Source of the DNA: Rhizobium sp. C1
GTDB lineage: Bacteria; Pseudomonadota; Alphaproteobacteria; Rhizobiales; Rhizobiaceae
Length of the DNA stretch: 64,000 nt
Direction: 5' to 3'
NCBI RefSeq assembly: GCF_021026335.1
Contig: NZ_JAJNCY010000003.1
Coordinates: 248,001 to 312,000, forward strand
Shown: positions 45,956-54,878 of the stretch, one piece after another
Numbering within the stretch: the stretch's first letter is position 1
Layout: the number at the start of each line of letters is the position of its first letter
The notes under the pieces: model-generated
Database searches by the model: none
The model's input: only the letters and a program-made list of their open reading frames with translations
What the model was told of the DNA's origin: nothing
Translations under genes and position numbers: made by a program

Positions 45956-46893
45956 TGGTCATGAAACTTGCCCTTGTCGGCATCGGCAAGATTGCAGTCG
46001 ACCAGCACGTTCCGGCGCTGAAGGCGTCGTCGGACTGGGAGCTGGTTGCGACCGTGTCGCGCCATGGAACAGTGGAAGGCGTCGAGGCTTTCGACGATTT
46101 CCACAAGATGCTCGCTGCCCGTCCGGACGTCGAGACAGTATCGCTCTGCCTGCCGCCTGTTCCGCGCTTTGACTATGCCAAGGCGGCCATCGAAGCGGGG
46201 CGTCATGTCATGCTCGAAAAGCCGCCGGGCGCCACCGTTTCCGAATGCCATGCGCTCGAAGCGCTGGCCCGCAAGGCCGGTGTTTCGATCTATGCGACCT
46301 GGCATTCGCGCGAAGCAGAAGGCGTTGCCGCTGCCAAGGCGTGGCTCAAGGACAAGGCGCTGAAGTCGCTGAAGGTGACGTGGAAGGAAGATGTGCGTCG
46401 CTGGCATCCGGGTCAGGCCTGGATCTGGCAGGCGGGTGGTCTCGGTGTCTTCGATCCCGGCATCAATGCTCTGTCCATCGTGACCGAGATCCTGCCCGTG
46501 CCGATCCATCTGAAGTCGGCTGAGCTGTCCTTCCCGTCGAATTGCGAAACGCCGATTGCAGCCTCGCTCGACTTCTTCCACCCACAGGGTGCTGAGGTTT
46601 CGGCCGTGTTCGATTTCCGCCAGGAAGGTGAACAGACATGGTCGATCGACGTTGAGACGGACGAGGGAAAGTTCAGCCTGACAGAAGGCGGCGCGAACCT
46701 CTTCATCAATGGCGAACGGCAGGCGGCGCTTGAGGGCGGTCTGACCCTGTCAGGCGAATATCCGCGCCTTTACGCCAAGATGGCGGCGCTGGTGAAAGCC
46801 CGCGCCATCCACATGGACATCTCGCCGATGGCGCATGTTGCCGATGCCTTCCTGCTCGGCAAGCGCGTGACCGTCGAACCGTTTTACGAATAA
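45955..46893 (+). CDS. Aldose 1-dehydrogenase, Gfo/Idh/MocA family (L-arabinose/D-galactose type)
   Basis: 312 residues (the ATG at 45961 is an alternative). The Rossmann start LALVGIGKIAVDQHVPAL, the family motif HVMLEKPPGAT with its lysine, and WKEDVRRWHPGQAWIWQAGG and GVFDPGINALSIVTEILP agree closely with Azospirillum L-arabinose 1-dehydrogenase (AraA) as I recall it. It oxidises L-arabinose or D-galactose with NAD(P) to the lactone, the first step of the non-phosphorylative pathway. Overlaps the dehydratase stop (TGATG), so the two are translationally coupled. Confidence 0.88.
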   Translation: MVMKLALVGIGKIAVDQHVPALKASSDWELVATVSRHGTVEGVEAFDDFHKMLAARPDVETVSLCLPPVPRFDYAKAAIEAGRHVMLEKPPGATVSECHALEALARKAGVSIYATWHSREAEGVAAAKAWLKDKALKSLKVTWKEDVRRWHPGQAWIWQAGGLGVFDPGINALSIVTEILPVPIHLKSAELSFPSNCETPIAASLDFFHPQGAEVSAVFDFRQEGEQTWSIDVETDEGKFSLTEGGANLFINGERQAALEGGLTLSGEYPRLYAKMAALVKARAIHMDISPMAHVADAFLLGKRVTVEPFYE

Positions 46894-46905
46894 GGTGCTT
46901 CGATT

Positions 46906-47823
46906 ATGAAACATGTTTTGACTGGCATTCTGCCCGTAGCCCCGACGCCGTTCACGGCGGACGGACGCGTTGACGAAGACGGCATGCGCCGCGTGCTCGA
47001 TTGCATGATTGACCAGGGCGTCGATGCAATCTGCATTCTGGCCAACTACTCCGAACAGTTCGTGCTTTCGGATGAAGAACGCGCGCTGCTGACCAAGCTC
47101 TCGGTGGAGCATGTCGCCGGCCGCGTTCCGGTGATCGTGACGATCAGCCATTTCGCGACGAACATCGTCGTCGAGCGCGCCAAATATGCGCAGAGCCTCG
47201 GCGCTTCCATGGTCATGATGATGCCGCCTTACCACGGTGTGGGCATGGTGCCGGCCCCGCTCGGCATTTACGAGCATTTCAAGGCCGTGTCGGACGCGAT
47301 CTCGATCCCGATCATGATCCAGGATGCCCCGATCTCGGGTGCATCACTCCCCGTCGACATGCTGGTCAAGATGGCGAAGGAGATCGAGAACGTTTCCTAT
47401 TTCAAGATCGAAGTGCCGTTCGCAGCCGACAAGCTGGCGGCACTGATTGAAGCAGGCGGTCCGGAAATCGTGGGCCCGTTCGACGGCGAGGAAGCAGTGA
47501 CCCTGCTGGCGGACCTCGACGCCGGCGCAACGGGCACCATGACCTCGGCCATGTTCCCGGAAAAGATCCGTCCGATCGTGATCGATTATCGCGCCGGCCG
47601 GGTTGATGCGGCGCTGGCGCAGTGGCAGCGCTGCCTGCCGCTTGTCAACCATGAGAACCGCCAGTGCGGCCTGCGCGCTGCCAAGACGGTGATGATGGAA
47701 GGCGGCGTGATCAAGAGTGATTATGTGCGTCATCCGCTGAAGCCGATGTCGGACCGCACCAAGCAGCGCCTGCTGTCACTGGCGCGTGACCTTGATGTGC
47801 TTGCTCTGAAATGGGGCAAGTGA
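46906..47823 (+). CDS. 2-Keto-3-deoxy-sugar-acid dehydratase/aldolase, DapA family (L-KDA dehydratase-like)
   Basis: 305 residues with a DHDPS/NAL TIM-barrel. TGILPVAPTPFTADGRVDEDGM starts the family pattern, and the Schiff-base lysine is K167 in VSYFKIEVPF, following MIQDAPISG. In the Azospirillum pathway the equivalent enzyme dehydrates L-2-keto-3-deoxyarabonate to alpha-ketoglutarate semialdehyde; an aldolase function would also be possible for this fold. The presence of a semialdehyde dehydrogenase as the next gene favours the dehydratase. It lies 12 bases after the dehydrogenase gene. Confidence 0.88.
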   Translation: MKHVLTGILPVAPTPFTADGRVDEDGMRRVLDCMIDQGVDAICILANYSEQFVLSDEERALLTKLSVEHVAGRVPVIVTISHFATNIVVERAKYAQSLGASMVMMMPPYHGVGMVPAPLGIYEHFKAVSDAISIPIMIQDAPISGASLPVDMLVKMAKEIENVSYFKIEVPFAADKLAALIEAGGPEIVGPFDGEEAVTLLADLDAGATGTMTSAMFPEKIRPIVIDYRAGRVDAALAQWQRCLPLVNHENRQCGLRAAKTVMMEGGVIKSDYVRHPLKPMSDRTKQRLLSLARDLDVLALKWGK

Positions 47824-47857
47824 GCCGGTTGAACTCCGGCTGATAGTTCTTACCTTC

Positions 47858-47882
47858 AGTGGCGAGCGGCCCGCTCGCCACT
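47858..47882 (+). terminator. 11-bp hairpin between the L-KDA dehydratase and dehydrogenase genes
   Basis: 47858-47868 pairs perfectly with 47872-47882 around a 3-base loop, followed by TTCCATTT. A smaller stem (AGCCGG with CCGGCT) precedes it at 47823-47841. Partial terminator or mRNA-stabilising element inside the operon. Confidence 0.6.
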
Positions 47883-47925
47883 TTCCATTTCACCACCCTT
47901 CCATTTGACCGCAAGGAGCAACACA

Positions 47926-49431
47926 ATGCTGACTGGCAAACACCTGATCGCTGGCGAATGGGTCAGTTCTGAAAAGACCTTCAACTCTGCCCCGGCCAAA
48001 GGCGAATCCCGCGCCTATTCTGATGGCGGCGCAGCCGAAGTCGATCGTGCCGTGCAGGCCGCCGAAGAGGCCTTCTGGTCCTACGGCTATTCGACGCGCG
48101 CCGAGCGCGCCGCTTTCCTCAACAAGATCGCTGACGAAATTGAAGCCCGTGCCGACCAGATCACCGAGATCGGCTCATCCGAAACGGGCCTTCCGGAAGC
48201 CCGTCTTCAGGGCGAACGCGGCCGCACGACCGGCCAGCTGCGCCTTTTCGCCAGCCACATTGAAAAGGGCGACTATCTCGACCGCCGTCACGATCCGGCC
48301 CTGCCGGACCGTCAGCCGCTGCCGCGCCCGGATATCCGTCTGATCGAGCGTCCCGTCGGCCCCGTCGCCGTGTTTGGCGCCTCCAACTTCCCGCTGGCCT
48401 TCTCGACCGCCGGCGGTGACACGGCAGCAGCGCTCGCGGCCGGCTGCCCGGTTGTCGTCAAGGGCCATCAGGCCCATCCCGGCACGGGCGAGATCATCGC
48501 GCAGGCGATTGATGCCGCCATCAAGGCCTGCGGCATTCATCCCGGCGTCTTCTCGCTCGTTCAGGGCGTGACGCGCGAACTTGGTGCTGCCGTCGTCCAG
48601 CATCCGCTGATCAAGGCTGTCGGCTTCACCGGCTCGCTCGGTGGCGGCAAGGCGCTGTTCGACCTCTGCGTGGCCCGTCCCGAGCCGATCCCGTTCTTCG
48701 GCGAGCTCGGCTCGGTCAACCCGATGTTCGTGATGCCGAATGCCGCAGCCGCTCGCGCCGAAGCCATCGGCAAGGGCTGGGCGGGTTCGCTCACCATGGG
48801 AGCGGGGCAGTTCTGCACCAACCCCGGCATCTCGATCGTGGTGAAGGGTGAAAGCGCCGACACCTATATCGACGCCGCGGTGAAGGGTCTCGAGCCTGTC
48901 GGCGCGCAGACCATGCTCTCCGACGGCATCGCCGAAGCCTTCCGCCGCGGCCGCGATCGCGTCCGCGCCACGGCCGGCGTTCGTGAAGTTCTGACTTCGG
49001 TCTGCGACCTACGCAATGCGACGCCTTATCTCTACGTGACGACGGGTCAGGATTGGCTTGGCAACCACGTCCTCAGCGAGGAAGTCTTCGGCCCGCTCGG
49101 CATGGTCGTTGTCGTCAACGATCTCGAGGAAATGCGTCAACTCGCACTGAGCTTCGCCGGTCAGCTGACGGCGACGATCCATATGGACGCCGCCGACACG
49201 GCCGATGCGCAGACGCTGATGCCGATCCTGGAACGCAAGGCGGGCCGCATTCTGGTCAACGGTTACCCGACCGGCGTCGAGGTCTGCGATGCCATGGTTC
49301 ACGGCGGCCCGTATCCGGCGACGACCAACTTCGGCGCGACCTCGGTCGGCACGCTGTCCATCCGTCGTTTCCTCCGTCCGGTTTCTTACCAGAACATGCC
49401 GGTCGAGCTTCTGCCGGTTGATCTGCGCTGA
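47926..49431 (+). CDS. Alpha-ketoglutarate semialdehyde dehydrogenase
   Basis: 501 residues from the ATG at 47926 (AAGGAG upstream). Aldehyde dehydrogenase active site: E260 in PFFGELGSVNP and nucleophile C297 in GAGQFCTNPG, with cofactor segment VFGASNFPLAFSTAGGDTAAAL (149-170). The short SNFPLAF and GELGSVNP forms are those of the NAD(P)-dependent KGSADH type used in Weimberg-like pathways. The product, alpha-ketoglutarate, enters the TCA cycle. It completes the four-enzyme pathway encoded downstream of the ChvE transporter. Confidence 0.9.
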   Translation: MLTGKHLIAGEWVSSEKTFNSAPAKGESRAYSDGGAAEVDRAVQAAEEAFWSYGYSTRAERAAFLNKIADEIEARADQITEIGSSETGLPEARLQGERGRTTGQLRLFASHIEKGDYLDRRHDPALPDRQPLPRPDIRLIERPVGPVAVFGASNFPLAFSTAGGDTAAALAAGCPVVVKGHQAHPGTGEIIAQAIDAAIKACGIHPGVFSLVQGVTRELGAAVVQHPLIKAVGFTGSLGGGKALFDLCVARPEPIPFFGELGSVNPMFVMPNAAAARAEAIGKGWAGSLTMGAGQFCTNPGISIVVKGESADTYIDAAVKGLEPVGAQTMLSDGIAEAFRRGRDRVRATAGVREVLTSVCDLRNATPYLYVTTGQDWLGNHVLSEEVFGPLGMVVVVNDLEEMRQLALSFAGQLTATIHMDAADTADAQTLMPILERKAGRILVNGYPTGVEVCDAMVHGGPYPATTNFGATSVGTLSIRRFLRPVSYQNMPVELLPVDLR

Positions 49432-49455
49432 GGCTTTTCGCCTGCGAAACTCTGA

Positions 49456-49483
49456 AAAGGCGGGGCGGAAACGTCCCGCCTTT
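49456..49483 (+). terminator. Terminator-like hairpin after the sugar operon
   Basis: A 12-bp stem (one G-U) pairs 49456-49467 with 49472-49483 and closes on a GAAA tetraloop, 25 bases after the dehydrogenase stop. The T-run is short (TTTGTCGT), but stem strength and place make it the likely operon end. Confidence 0.75.
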
Positions 49484-49672
49484 GTCGTATGTGATGTGAA
49501 TTGCGCTCTTTGCGACATTCCGAATGCGCCAAACTGTGTCGGATGCGGAAGAGCGAGGGAAGGGGTCGCAAGGATACGAATTGAGCATGCCGAACGGAAA
49601 GACGAAAGACCTTGCAGTCTGCCACTTTCCGGCTAGAGAAGACTCGGCGGAGAAGAAGAGGGGCCCTCGGAC

Positions 49673-50557
49673 ATGAACAGTTACGTTCTCACCGTTTCTT
49701 GCAAATCAACCAGAGGCATTGTTGCCGCCATCTCGGGTTATCTGGCCGAGAAGGAATGCAACATCGTCGATAGCTCCCAGTTCGACGCGCTGGATACGGG
49801 CAAGTTTTTCATGCGCGTCTCCTTCGTCTCCGAAGGCGGCGTCAGCGGCGATGATCTGCGCAAGGGCTTCAAGGCCGTTGCAGAGAAGTTCGCAATGGAT
49901 TGGGAAATCCATAGCCCCGAACAGCGCGTTAAAGTGCTGCTCATGGTGTCCCGCTTTGGTCATTGTCTCAACGATCTTCTGTATCGCTGGAAGATCGGTG
50001 CGCTGCCAATTGACATTGCGGGCGTCGTTTCTAACCATTTTGACTATCAGAAGGTCGTCGTGAACCACGACATTCCCTTCCACCACATCAAGGTGACGAA
50101 GGAAAACAAGCCGCAGGCGGAAGCCCAGCTGATGCAGGTCGTGGAGCAGTCCGGCACAGAACTCATCGTGCTGGCGCGCTACATGCAGGTTCTCTCCGAC
50201 GATCTCTGCAAGAAAATGTCGGGCAAGATCATCAACATCCACCACTCCTTCCTGCCGTCTTTCAAGGGCGCGAACCCTTACAAGCAGGCCTATGAGCGCG
50301 GTGTGAAGCTGATTGGCGCGACGGCGCATTATGTCACTGCCGATCTTGACGAAGGCCCGATTATCGAACAGGACATTGTTCGCATTACGCATGCCCAGAG
50401 CGCGGACGATTACGTATCGCTGGGGCGCGATGTGGAAAGCCAGGTGCTGGCGCGGGCCATCCACGCCCATATCCATCACCGCACCTTCATCAATGGCAAC
50501 CGGACGGTTGTTTTCCCGGCAAGCCCGGGGTCTTACGCGTCCGAGAGAATGGGCTGA
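49673..50557 (+). CDS. purU: Formyltetrahydrofolate deformylase
   Basis: 294 residues. The N-terminal ACT domain (about 4-85, [28 protein letters not shown]) is followed by a formyltransferase-fold domain whose catalytic residues are N188 and H190 in [11 protein letters not shown] and D226 in ADLDEGPI, the arrangement of PurU. It hydrolyses 10-formyl-THF to formate and THF, balancing one-carbon units. The folD gene follows eight bases later, so both act on folate one-carbon flow. An SD-like GGAGAAGAAGAGGGG lies upstream. Confidence 0.92.
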   Translation: MNSYVLTVSCKSTRGIVAAISGYLAEKECNIVDSSQFDALDTGKFFMRVSFVSEGGVSGDDLRKGFKAVAEKFAMDWEIHSPEQRVKVLLMVSRFGHCLNDLLYRWKIGALPIDIAGVVSNHFDYQKVVVNHDIPFHHIKVTKENKPQAEAQLMQVVEQSGTELIVLARYMQVLSDDLCKKMSGKIINIHHSFLPSFKGANPYKQAYERGVKLIGATAHYVTADLDEGPIIEQDIVRITHAQSADDYVSLGRDVESQVLARAIHAHIHHRTFINGNRTVVFPASPGSYASERMG

Positions 50558-50564
50558 AGACAAA

Positions 50565-51473
50565 ATGGTTCGACGGATCGAAGGTAAATCTACGGCGGCA
50601 GCCGTCATCGACAAGGTGAAGGCGGAAGCCGCGCAGCTTGAGCGCGATCATGGCGTGAAGCCGGGCCTCGCAGTCGTCATTGTCGGCGAAGATCCCGCGA
50701 GCCAGACCTATGTCGCCTCAAAGTCGCGCACTGCGAAGGAGTGCGGCTTTCATTCGGTCCAGCATTCGCTTCCGGAAGGTACCTCTCAGGCCGAGCTTGC
50801 TGCCCTGGTCGACAAGCTGAACGCCGATCCGGCCATCCATGGCGTACTCGTTCAGCTTCCGTTGCCGAAAGGTCTCGATTCGGAGCCGATCATTCAGGCG
50901 ATCCGGCCGGAAAAGGATGTCGATGGTCTGCATGTCGTCAATGCCGGCAAGCTCGCCACGGGCGATCTGAAAACCGGGCTTATCTCCTGCACCCCGGCGG
51001 GTGCCATGATCATGGTGCGCATGGTGCATGGGCAGGATTTGTCTGGCCTTCATGCCGTCGTCGTCGGCCGATCCAATCTCTTCGGCAAGCCCATGGGGCA
51101 GCTGCTGCTGAACGCGAATGCGACCGTCACCATGGCGCATTCGCGCACCAGGGATCTTGCGGCGATCTGCCAGATGGCCGATATTCTGGTCGTTGCTGTC
51201 GGACGGCCGCAGATGGTGCGCGGCGATTGGGTGAAGCCCGGTGCGACAGTGATCGATGTCGGTATCAACCGGATCGACGCGCCGGAGCGTGGGGAGGGCA
51301 AGACCCGCCTCGTGGGCGACGTCAACTATCCCGAGGCTGAAGCTGTCGCGGGTGCGATTACGCCTGTTCCGGGCGGCGTCGGTCTGATGACGATCGCGAT
51401 GCTGATGGCCAACACTGTGACGGCCGCCTATCAGCAGTCGGCTGTGCCCGCGCCGGATTTCGGCACATTGTGA
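50565..51473 (+). CDS. folD: Bifunctional methylenetetrahydrofolate dehydrogenase/cyclohydrolase
   Basis: 302 residues from the ATG at 50565; the longer frame upstream runs through purU. FolD motifs: [23 protein letters not shown] (about 38-60, with the catalytic Tyr and Lys), [11 protein letters not shown] (about 98-108), [13 protein letters not shown] (substrate Asp) and [17 protein letters not shown] (NADP loop, about 164-180), then [16 protein letters not shown] near the end. It interconverts methylene-, methenyl- and formyl-THF. Directly follows purU. Confidence 0.92.
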   Translation: MVRRIEGKSTAAAVIDKVKAEAAQLERDHGVKPGLAVVIVGEDPASQTYVASKSRTAKECGFHSVQHSLPEGTSQAELAALVDKLNADPAIHGVLVQLPLPKGLDSEPIIQAIRPEKDVDGLHVVNAGKLATGDLKTGLISCTPAGAMIMVRMVHGQDLSGLHAVVVGRSNLFGKPMGQLLLNANATVTMAHSRTRDLAAICQMADILVVAVGRPQMVRGDWVKPGATVIDVGINRIDAPERGEGKTRLVGDVNYPEAEAVAGAITPVPGGVGLMTIAMLMANTVTAAYQQSAVPAPDFGTL

Positions 51474-51576
51474 GGCGATGGTGGCCAAGCGCATTCAGTC
51501 GCCCCGGCTTCTCTATTGTTATTGACTATAACTAATTTGGCTTTTAAAACCGGGTCATCGAACTCGGGAGGAAGCC

Positions 51577-52449
51577 ATGATCGATCTTTCCAAAATCCGC
51601 GCCATCGACTTTCACACCCATGCCGAAGAGGCGTGTGGATGTCACGCGGATGATGGTTACGATGAGCTTCAGTCGACCATGGCGCGCTACTTCCGCGCGG
51701 CGTGGGAGCATCCGCCGACTGTTCCCGAAACGGCGGAACATTACCGAAAGCAGAATGTAGCGGCTGTTATCTTTCCGGTCGATGCAGAACATGAGACCGG
51801 CTATCGTCGCTACAGCAACGAGGAAGTTGCCGAACTCGCGGCCGAATACAATGATGTTCTGATACCCTTTTCCTCGATCGACCCGCACAAGGGCAAGATG
51901 GGCGTGCGCGAGGCGCGCCGCATGATCGAGCATTATGGGGTTAAGGGCTTCAAGTTTCACCCGACATATCAGGGCTTTTACCCCAACGACCGCCTGGCCT
52001 ATCCGCTTTATGAGGTCCTGGCCGAATACGGCGCCATAGCACTGTTTCATACCGGCCAGACGGGCGTGGGCTCTGGTATGCGCGGCGGAAACGGCATGCG
52101 GCTCAAATTTTCAAACCCAATCCATCTTGACGATGTTGCTGTCGACTTTCCGGACATGCCGATCGTGATGGCGCACCCGTCCTTCCCCTGGCAGGAGGAG
52201 GCGTTGGCGGTCGCCACGCACAAGCCCAACGTGTATATCGACATGTCCGGCTGGTCGCCAAAGTATTTCCCGCCGCTTCTGGTTCGCTATGCCAATACAT
52301 TGTTGAAAGACAAGATGTTGTTCGGTTCGGACTGGCCGATGATCTCGCCGGAACGTTGGCTGGCCGACTTCGAGAAGATTGACATCAAGGATGAGGTCCG
52401 TCCGCTCATCCTGAAGGACAACGCGGTTAAACTCCTGAAATTGAGCTGA
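51577..52449 (+). CDS. Amidohydrolase-2 family metal-dependent hydrolase
   Basis: 290 residues. Metal and active-site features: FHTHAEE near the N-terminus (HxH, residues 12-14), KGFKFHPTYQGF (about 124-135, His), ALFHTGQTGVG, IVMAHPSFPWQEE (His) and GSDWPMISPERW (about 249-260, metal Asp). This is the amidohydrolase_2 fold shared by ACMSD-like decarboxylases and lactonases. It starts with GGGAGGAAGCC upstream and is 65 bases ahead of the GH32-like gene, so it may be part of the mannosylfructose transcript. The reaction is unknown. Confidence 0.8.
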   Translation: MIDLSKIRAIDFHTHAEEACGCHADDGYDELQSTMARYFRAAWEHPPTVPETAEHYRKQNVAAVIFPVDAEHETGYRRYSNEEVAELAAEYNDVLIPFSSIDPHKGKMGVREARRMIEHYGVKGFKFHPTYQGFYPNDRLAYPLYEVLAEYGAIALFHTGQTGVGSGMRGGNGMRLKFSNPIHLDDVAVDFPDMPIVMAHPSFPWQEEALAVATHKPNVYIDMSGWSPKYFPPLLVRYANTLLKDKMLFGSDWPMISPERWLADFEKIDIKDEVRPLILKDNAVKLLKLS

Positions 52450-52514
52450 AGTTCCCCAGGTTCACAAAAATATAGTTCTTGCCCGCTGCCACGTACGCGG
52501 GCAGAATTCCGGGC

Positions 52515-54053
52515 ATGTACGCATCGCACGGATTTCTGAGATCGGACATTGGTGACGTCGACGTGATCTTTCACGACGGTCTGTACCATCTCTTTCACCT
52601 TGTCCTCCCCAATCACGACTTTATAGCCCATGCCGTCAGCGAAGACGGCCTGTCATGGCGGCGCGTCAAGAACGCGCTTTTCGTCGGAGACCCCGGCAGC
52701 TGGGACGACGACATGTTGTGGACCATGCATGTCTCTCCCGACCCTGATCGGGTAGGCGAGTGGCGCATGTTCTACACCGGCCTTTCAAGAGCCGAATATG
52801 GTCGCATACAGCGCGTCGGTCTGGCGCGCTCCAAGGATCTCTATCATTGGGAGCGCTGCACGGACGCCGGCTATCCGCTGGAAATCCGGGGCCCCTACTA
52901 CGAGTCCGGCATTGATGAGGGGCGGCAGTGGGTAAGCTTTCGCGACCCGTTCTTTTTCACTGATGAAAAGACCGGTTCAAGACTTCTTCTTGCCTCGGGT
53001 CGGGTCAGGAACGGACCCGTTATCCGCCGCGGCTGCGTCGCCATGGCGCGCGAGATCGCGCCGGATTCATTCGAGTTTCTCTCGCCCCTTCACAAGCCGG
53101 GGCTCTATGACGATGTCGAGGTGCCCAATCTCTTCTGGCTCGGTGACCGCTATTACCTCATTGGCTCGATCCGCGAGGACATCAAGATTCATTACTGGTA
53201 TTCCGAGCGGCTGGAGGGACCATACGAGAATTTCTTCGAAAATGTTCTGCTGCCGTTTGGCAACTACGCCGCGCGTGTATGCCAGAACGGCGGGCGTCCC
53301 TTGCTGTTCTGCTTCTTCGCCCGCACCGAGATCATCAACGGACGTGAGGTGACAAAAAAGGTGTTGCCGCCTCCGAAGGAGCTGGTTCAGGGCAGCAGCG
53401 GCCGGCTCAGGCTGAAGTCGTCACGGGCCTTTGACGATCTGGTGACTGGCGGCGAGAAGATCACCGCCGTAGCGCAATGCCGCTTTCTTTACGGCAACTC
53501 CCATGCATCGCTGGATGATCAGGATGGCTATCTCAGCTTCTCCTGTCGGAGCGGTTACGAAGCAGTGCTGCTGCCGGGGCATCACACGGACTTTCGGCTC
53601 CGCTGCGTTCTTACGCTGCAGGGTTCAGGCAAATGCGGCCTTGTCCTGCGGATCAACGAAGAAGGCGACGGCTATTATCTGGCCCTCGACCTGATCAAGG
53701 GCGTGGCACAGATCCGCGCCTGGGGCGCGAACCCGACGCCCGTCTTCGAACACTCCTTCCGCTACGAGCAGCTTCAGGATGCTCACTTCCAGGAGGAGCA
53801 GCGGGAGAGCTGGCTGATCGAAGTTGTCGCGCACGGCATGTATCTTGAGGTTTCCATCGGCGGTTACGTGGTTCTCAGTCTTGTGGACGAGACCTATGCT
53901 GACGGTGCTGTTGGGTTTTATGCTGAATCGGCGACGCTCGGCATTCGCGACCTGATCATCGAAAATCTCGCGCGTCCTGTCTCGGAGCATGCATCCGAAA
54001 TGGTTTACACCGCCACCCGCGTCGACCACTCCGATAAGGAGGCTGCGCGATGA
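52515..54053 (+). CDS. GH32-like beta-fructosidase of the mannosylfructose operon
   Basis: 512 residues from the ATG at 52515 (a TTG 12 codons upstream is less likely). A five-bladed beta-propeller with the three expected acids: D16 in GDVDVIFHDGLYHLFH, the RDP triad at 143-145 in WVSFRDPFFF, and E202 in DDVEVPNLFW. The last 170 residues (from about 345) form a GH32C-type beta-sandwich. It should cleave a beta-fructofuranoside; given mfpsB four bases overlapping downstream, the natural substrate may be mannosylfructose. It has no signal peptide, so it acts in the cytoplasm. Substrate is inferred from the operon. Confidence 0.78.
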   Translation: MYASHGFLRSDIGDVDVIFHDGLYHLFHLVLPNHDFIAHAVSEDGLSWRRVKNALFVGDPGSWDDDMLWTMHVSPDPDRVGEWRMFYTGLSRAEYGRIQRVGLARSKDLYHWERCTDAGYPLEIRGPYYESGIDEGRQWVSFRDPFFFTDEKTGSRLLLASGRVRNGPVIRRGCVAMAREIAPDSFEFLSPLHKPGLYDDVEVPNLFWLGDRYYLIGSIREDIKIHYWYSERLEGPYENFFENVLLPFGNYAARVCQNGGRPLLFCFFARTEIINGREVTKKVLPPPKELVQGSSGRLRLKSSRAFDDLVTGGEKITAVAQCRFLYGNSHASLDDQDGYLSFSCRSGYEAVLLPGHHTDFRLRCVLTLQGSGKCGLVLRINEEGDGYYLALDLIKGVAQIRAWGANPTPVFEHSFRYEQLQDAHFQEEQRESWLIEVVAHGMYLEVSIGGYVVLSLVDETYADGAVGFYAESATLGIRDLIIENLARPVSEHASEMVYTATRVDHSDKEAAR

Positions 54054-54787
54054 CGGCGCGCACCGAGGTCGACGTCTGGCTTGTTGTTAGTGATGTTGAC
54101 GACACTCTGACAGGTGACAGGGATGCGTTATTTCATCTCTGGTCGGTGCTGCGAGATGCCGAGGAGCCCATCCGTTTTGTTCTGAATTCCAGCCGCCCGG
54201 CGAGAAGTGTTGACGAAACCATTCGAGACTATTTCCCGCAGGATTTCTCCCCGGACGCGATCATCACCGGGCTGGGCACCGAGATTCGGATAGGGGGCGC
54301 TCTCTTGACTGAGTGGGCAGCACGCTTTGAAAATTGGCCGCGGCAGGAGATCGTTGATCTCGTTGAGGATTTCGGTCACGCGCCGCATCCGGACGTGTTT
54401 CAGACGCCAGCCAAAGCGAGCTTCGCTGTGCCGGATGAGAGGGCGGTGGAGAGGCTTCTGGAGGTACTTTCTCAGCGCGGTCTGCCGTTTCGTGCCATTT
54501 ATTCCGGCGCAAGCGATCTCGATCTGATCGCGCCGGGTGCCGGAAAAGATGCCGCTCTGCTGTTCCTGGCAAAGCATTTTTCCGCTGGCCCCGGGCGAGT
54601 GATTGCGGCGGGCGATTCCGGCAATGACCTTGCCATGTTCGAGGCCGCCGACCGGGCCATTGCCGTTGGCAACGCCCGGCGTGAATTGCGGTACGCCGCC
54701 CCGCGCCACAAGACTTACTTCGCCCGGGCGGACCACGCTGCTGGTGTGCTCGAGGGGTTGCAGGCCTACGGTGTGCTCCCGTCGTAA
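54050..54787 (+). CDS. mfpsB: Mannosylfructose-phosphate phosphatase
   Basis: 245 residues of the HAD superfamily, sucrose-phosphatase branch: motif I SDVDDTLTGD (residues 13-22), motif II LNSSRPARSV, motif III lysine in PGAGKDAALLFLAKH and motif IV GDSGNDLAMF. The pairing with the synthase downstream and the resemblance to Agrobacterium MfpsB identify it: it removes the phosphate from mannosylfructose 6-phosphate. Starts within the stop of the fructosidase-like gene (ATGA overlap). Sucrose-phosphate phosphatase is the alternative. Confidence 0.85.
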   Translation: MTARTEVDVWLVVSDVDDTLTGDRDALFHLWSVLRDAEEPIRFVLNSSRPARSVDETIRDYFPQDFSPDAIITGLGTEIRIGGALLTEWAARFENWPRQEIVDLVEDFGHAPHPDVFQTPAKASFAVPDERAVERLLEVLSQRGLPFRAIYSGASDLDLIAPGAGKDAALLFLAKHFSAGPGRVIAAGDSGNDLAMFEAADRAIAVGNARRELRYAAPRHKTYFARADHAAGVLEGLQAYGVLPS

Positions 54788-54815
54788 CGCCGGAGCGGAA
54801 CCTTGGTAGCTGCCA

Positions 54816-54834
54816 GACGTTAGACGATAACGTC
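54816..54834 (+). promoter_or_regulatory. Inverted repeat between mfpsB and mfpsA
   Basis: GACGTTA (54816-54822) and TAACGTC (54828-54834) form perfect 7-bp arms with a 5-base spacer, 45 bases before the mfpsA start. It could be an operator for a separate mfpsA promoter or an RNA stem that controls the ratio of the two enzymes. Confidence 0.4.
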
Positions 54835-54878
54835 AAACTGTGCGATGGACGCCGTTCAAGTAGAAGAGGAAGACACAC

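Noticed and set aside
49484-49672. Riboswitch in the purU leader
   Set aside because: No conserved THF, glycine or SAM riboswitch core could be recognised in the 190 bases.
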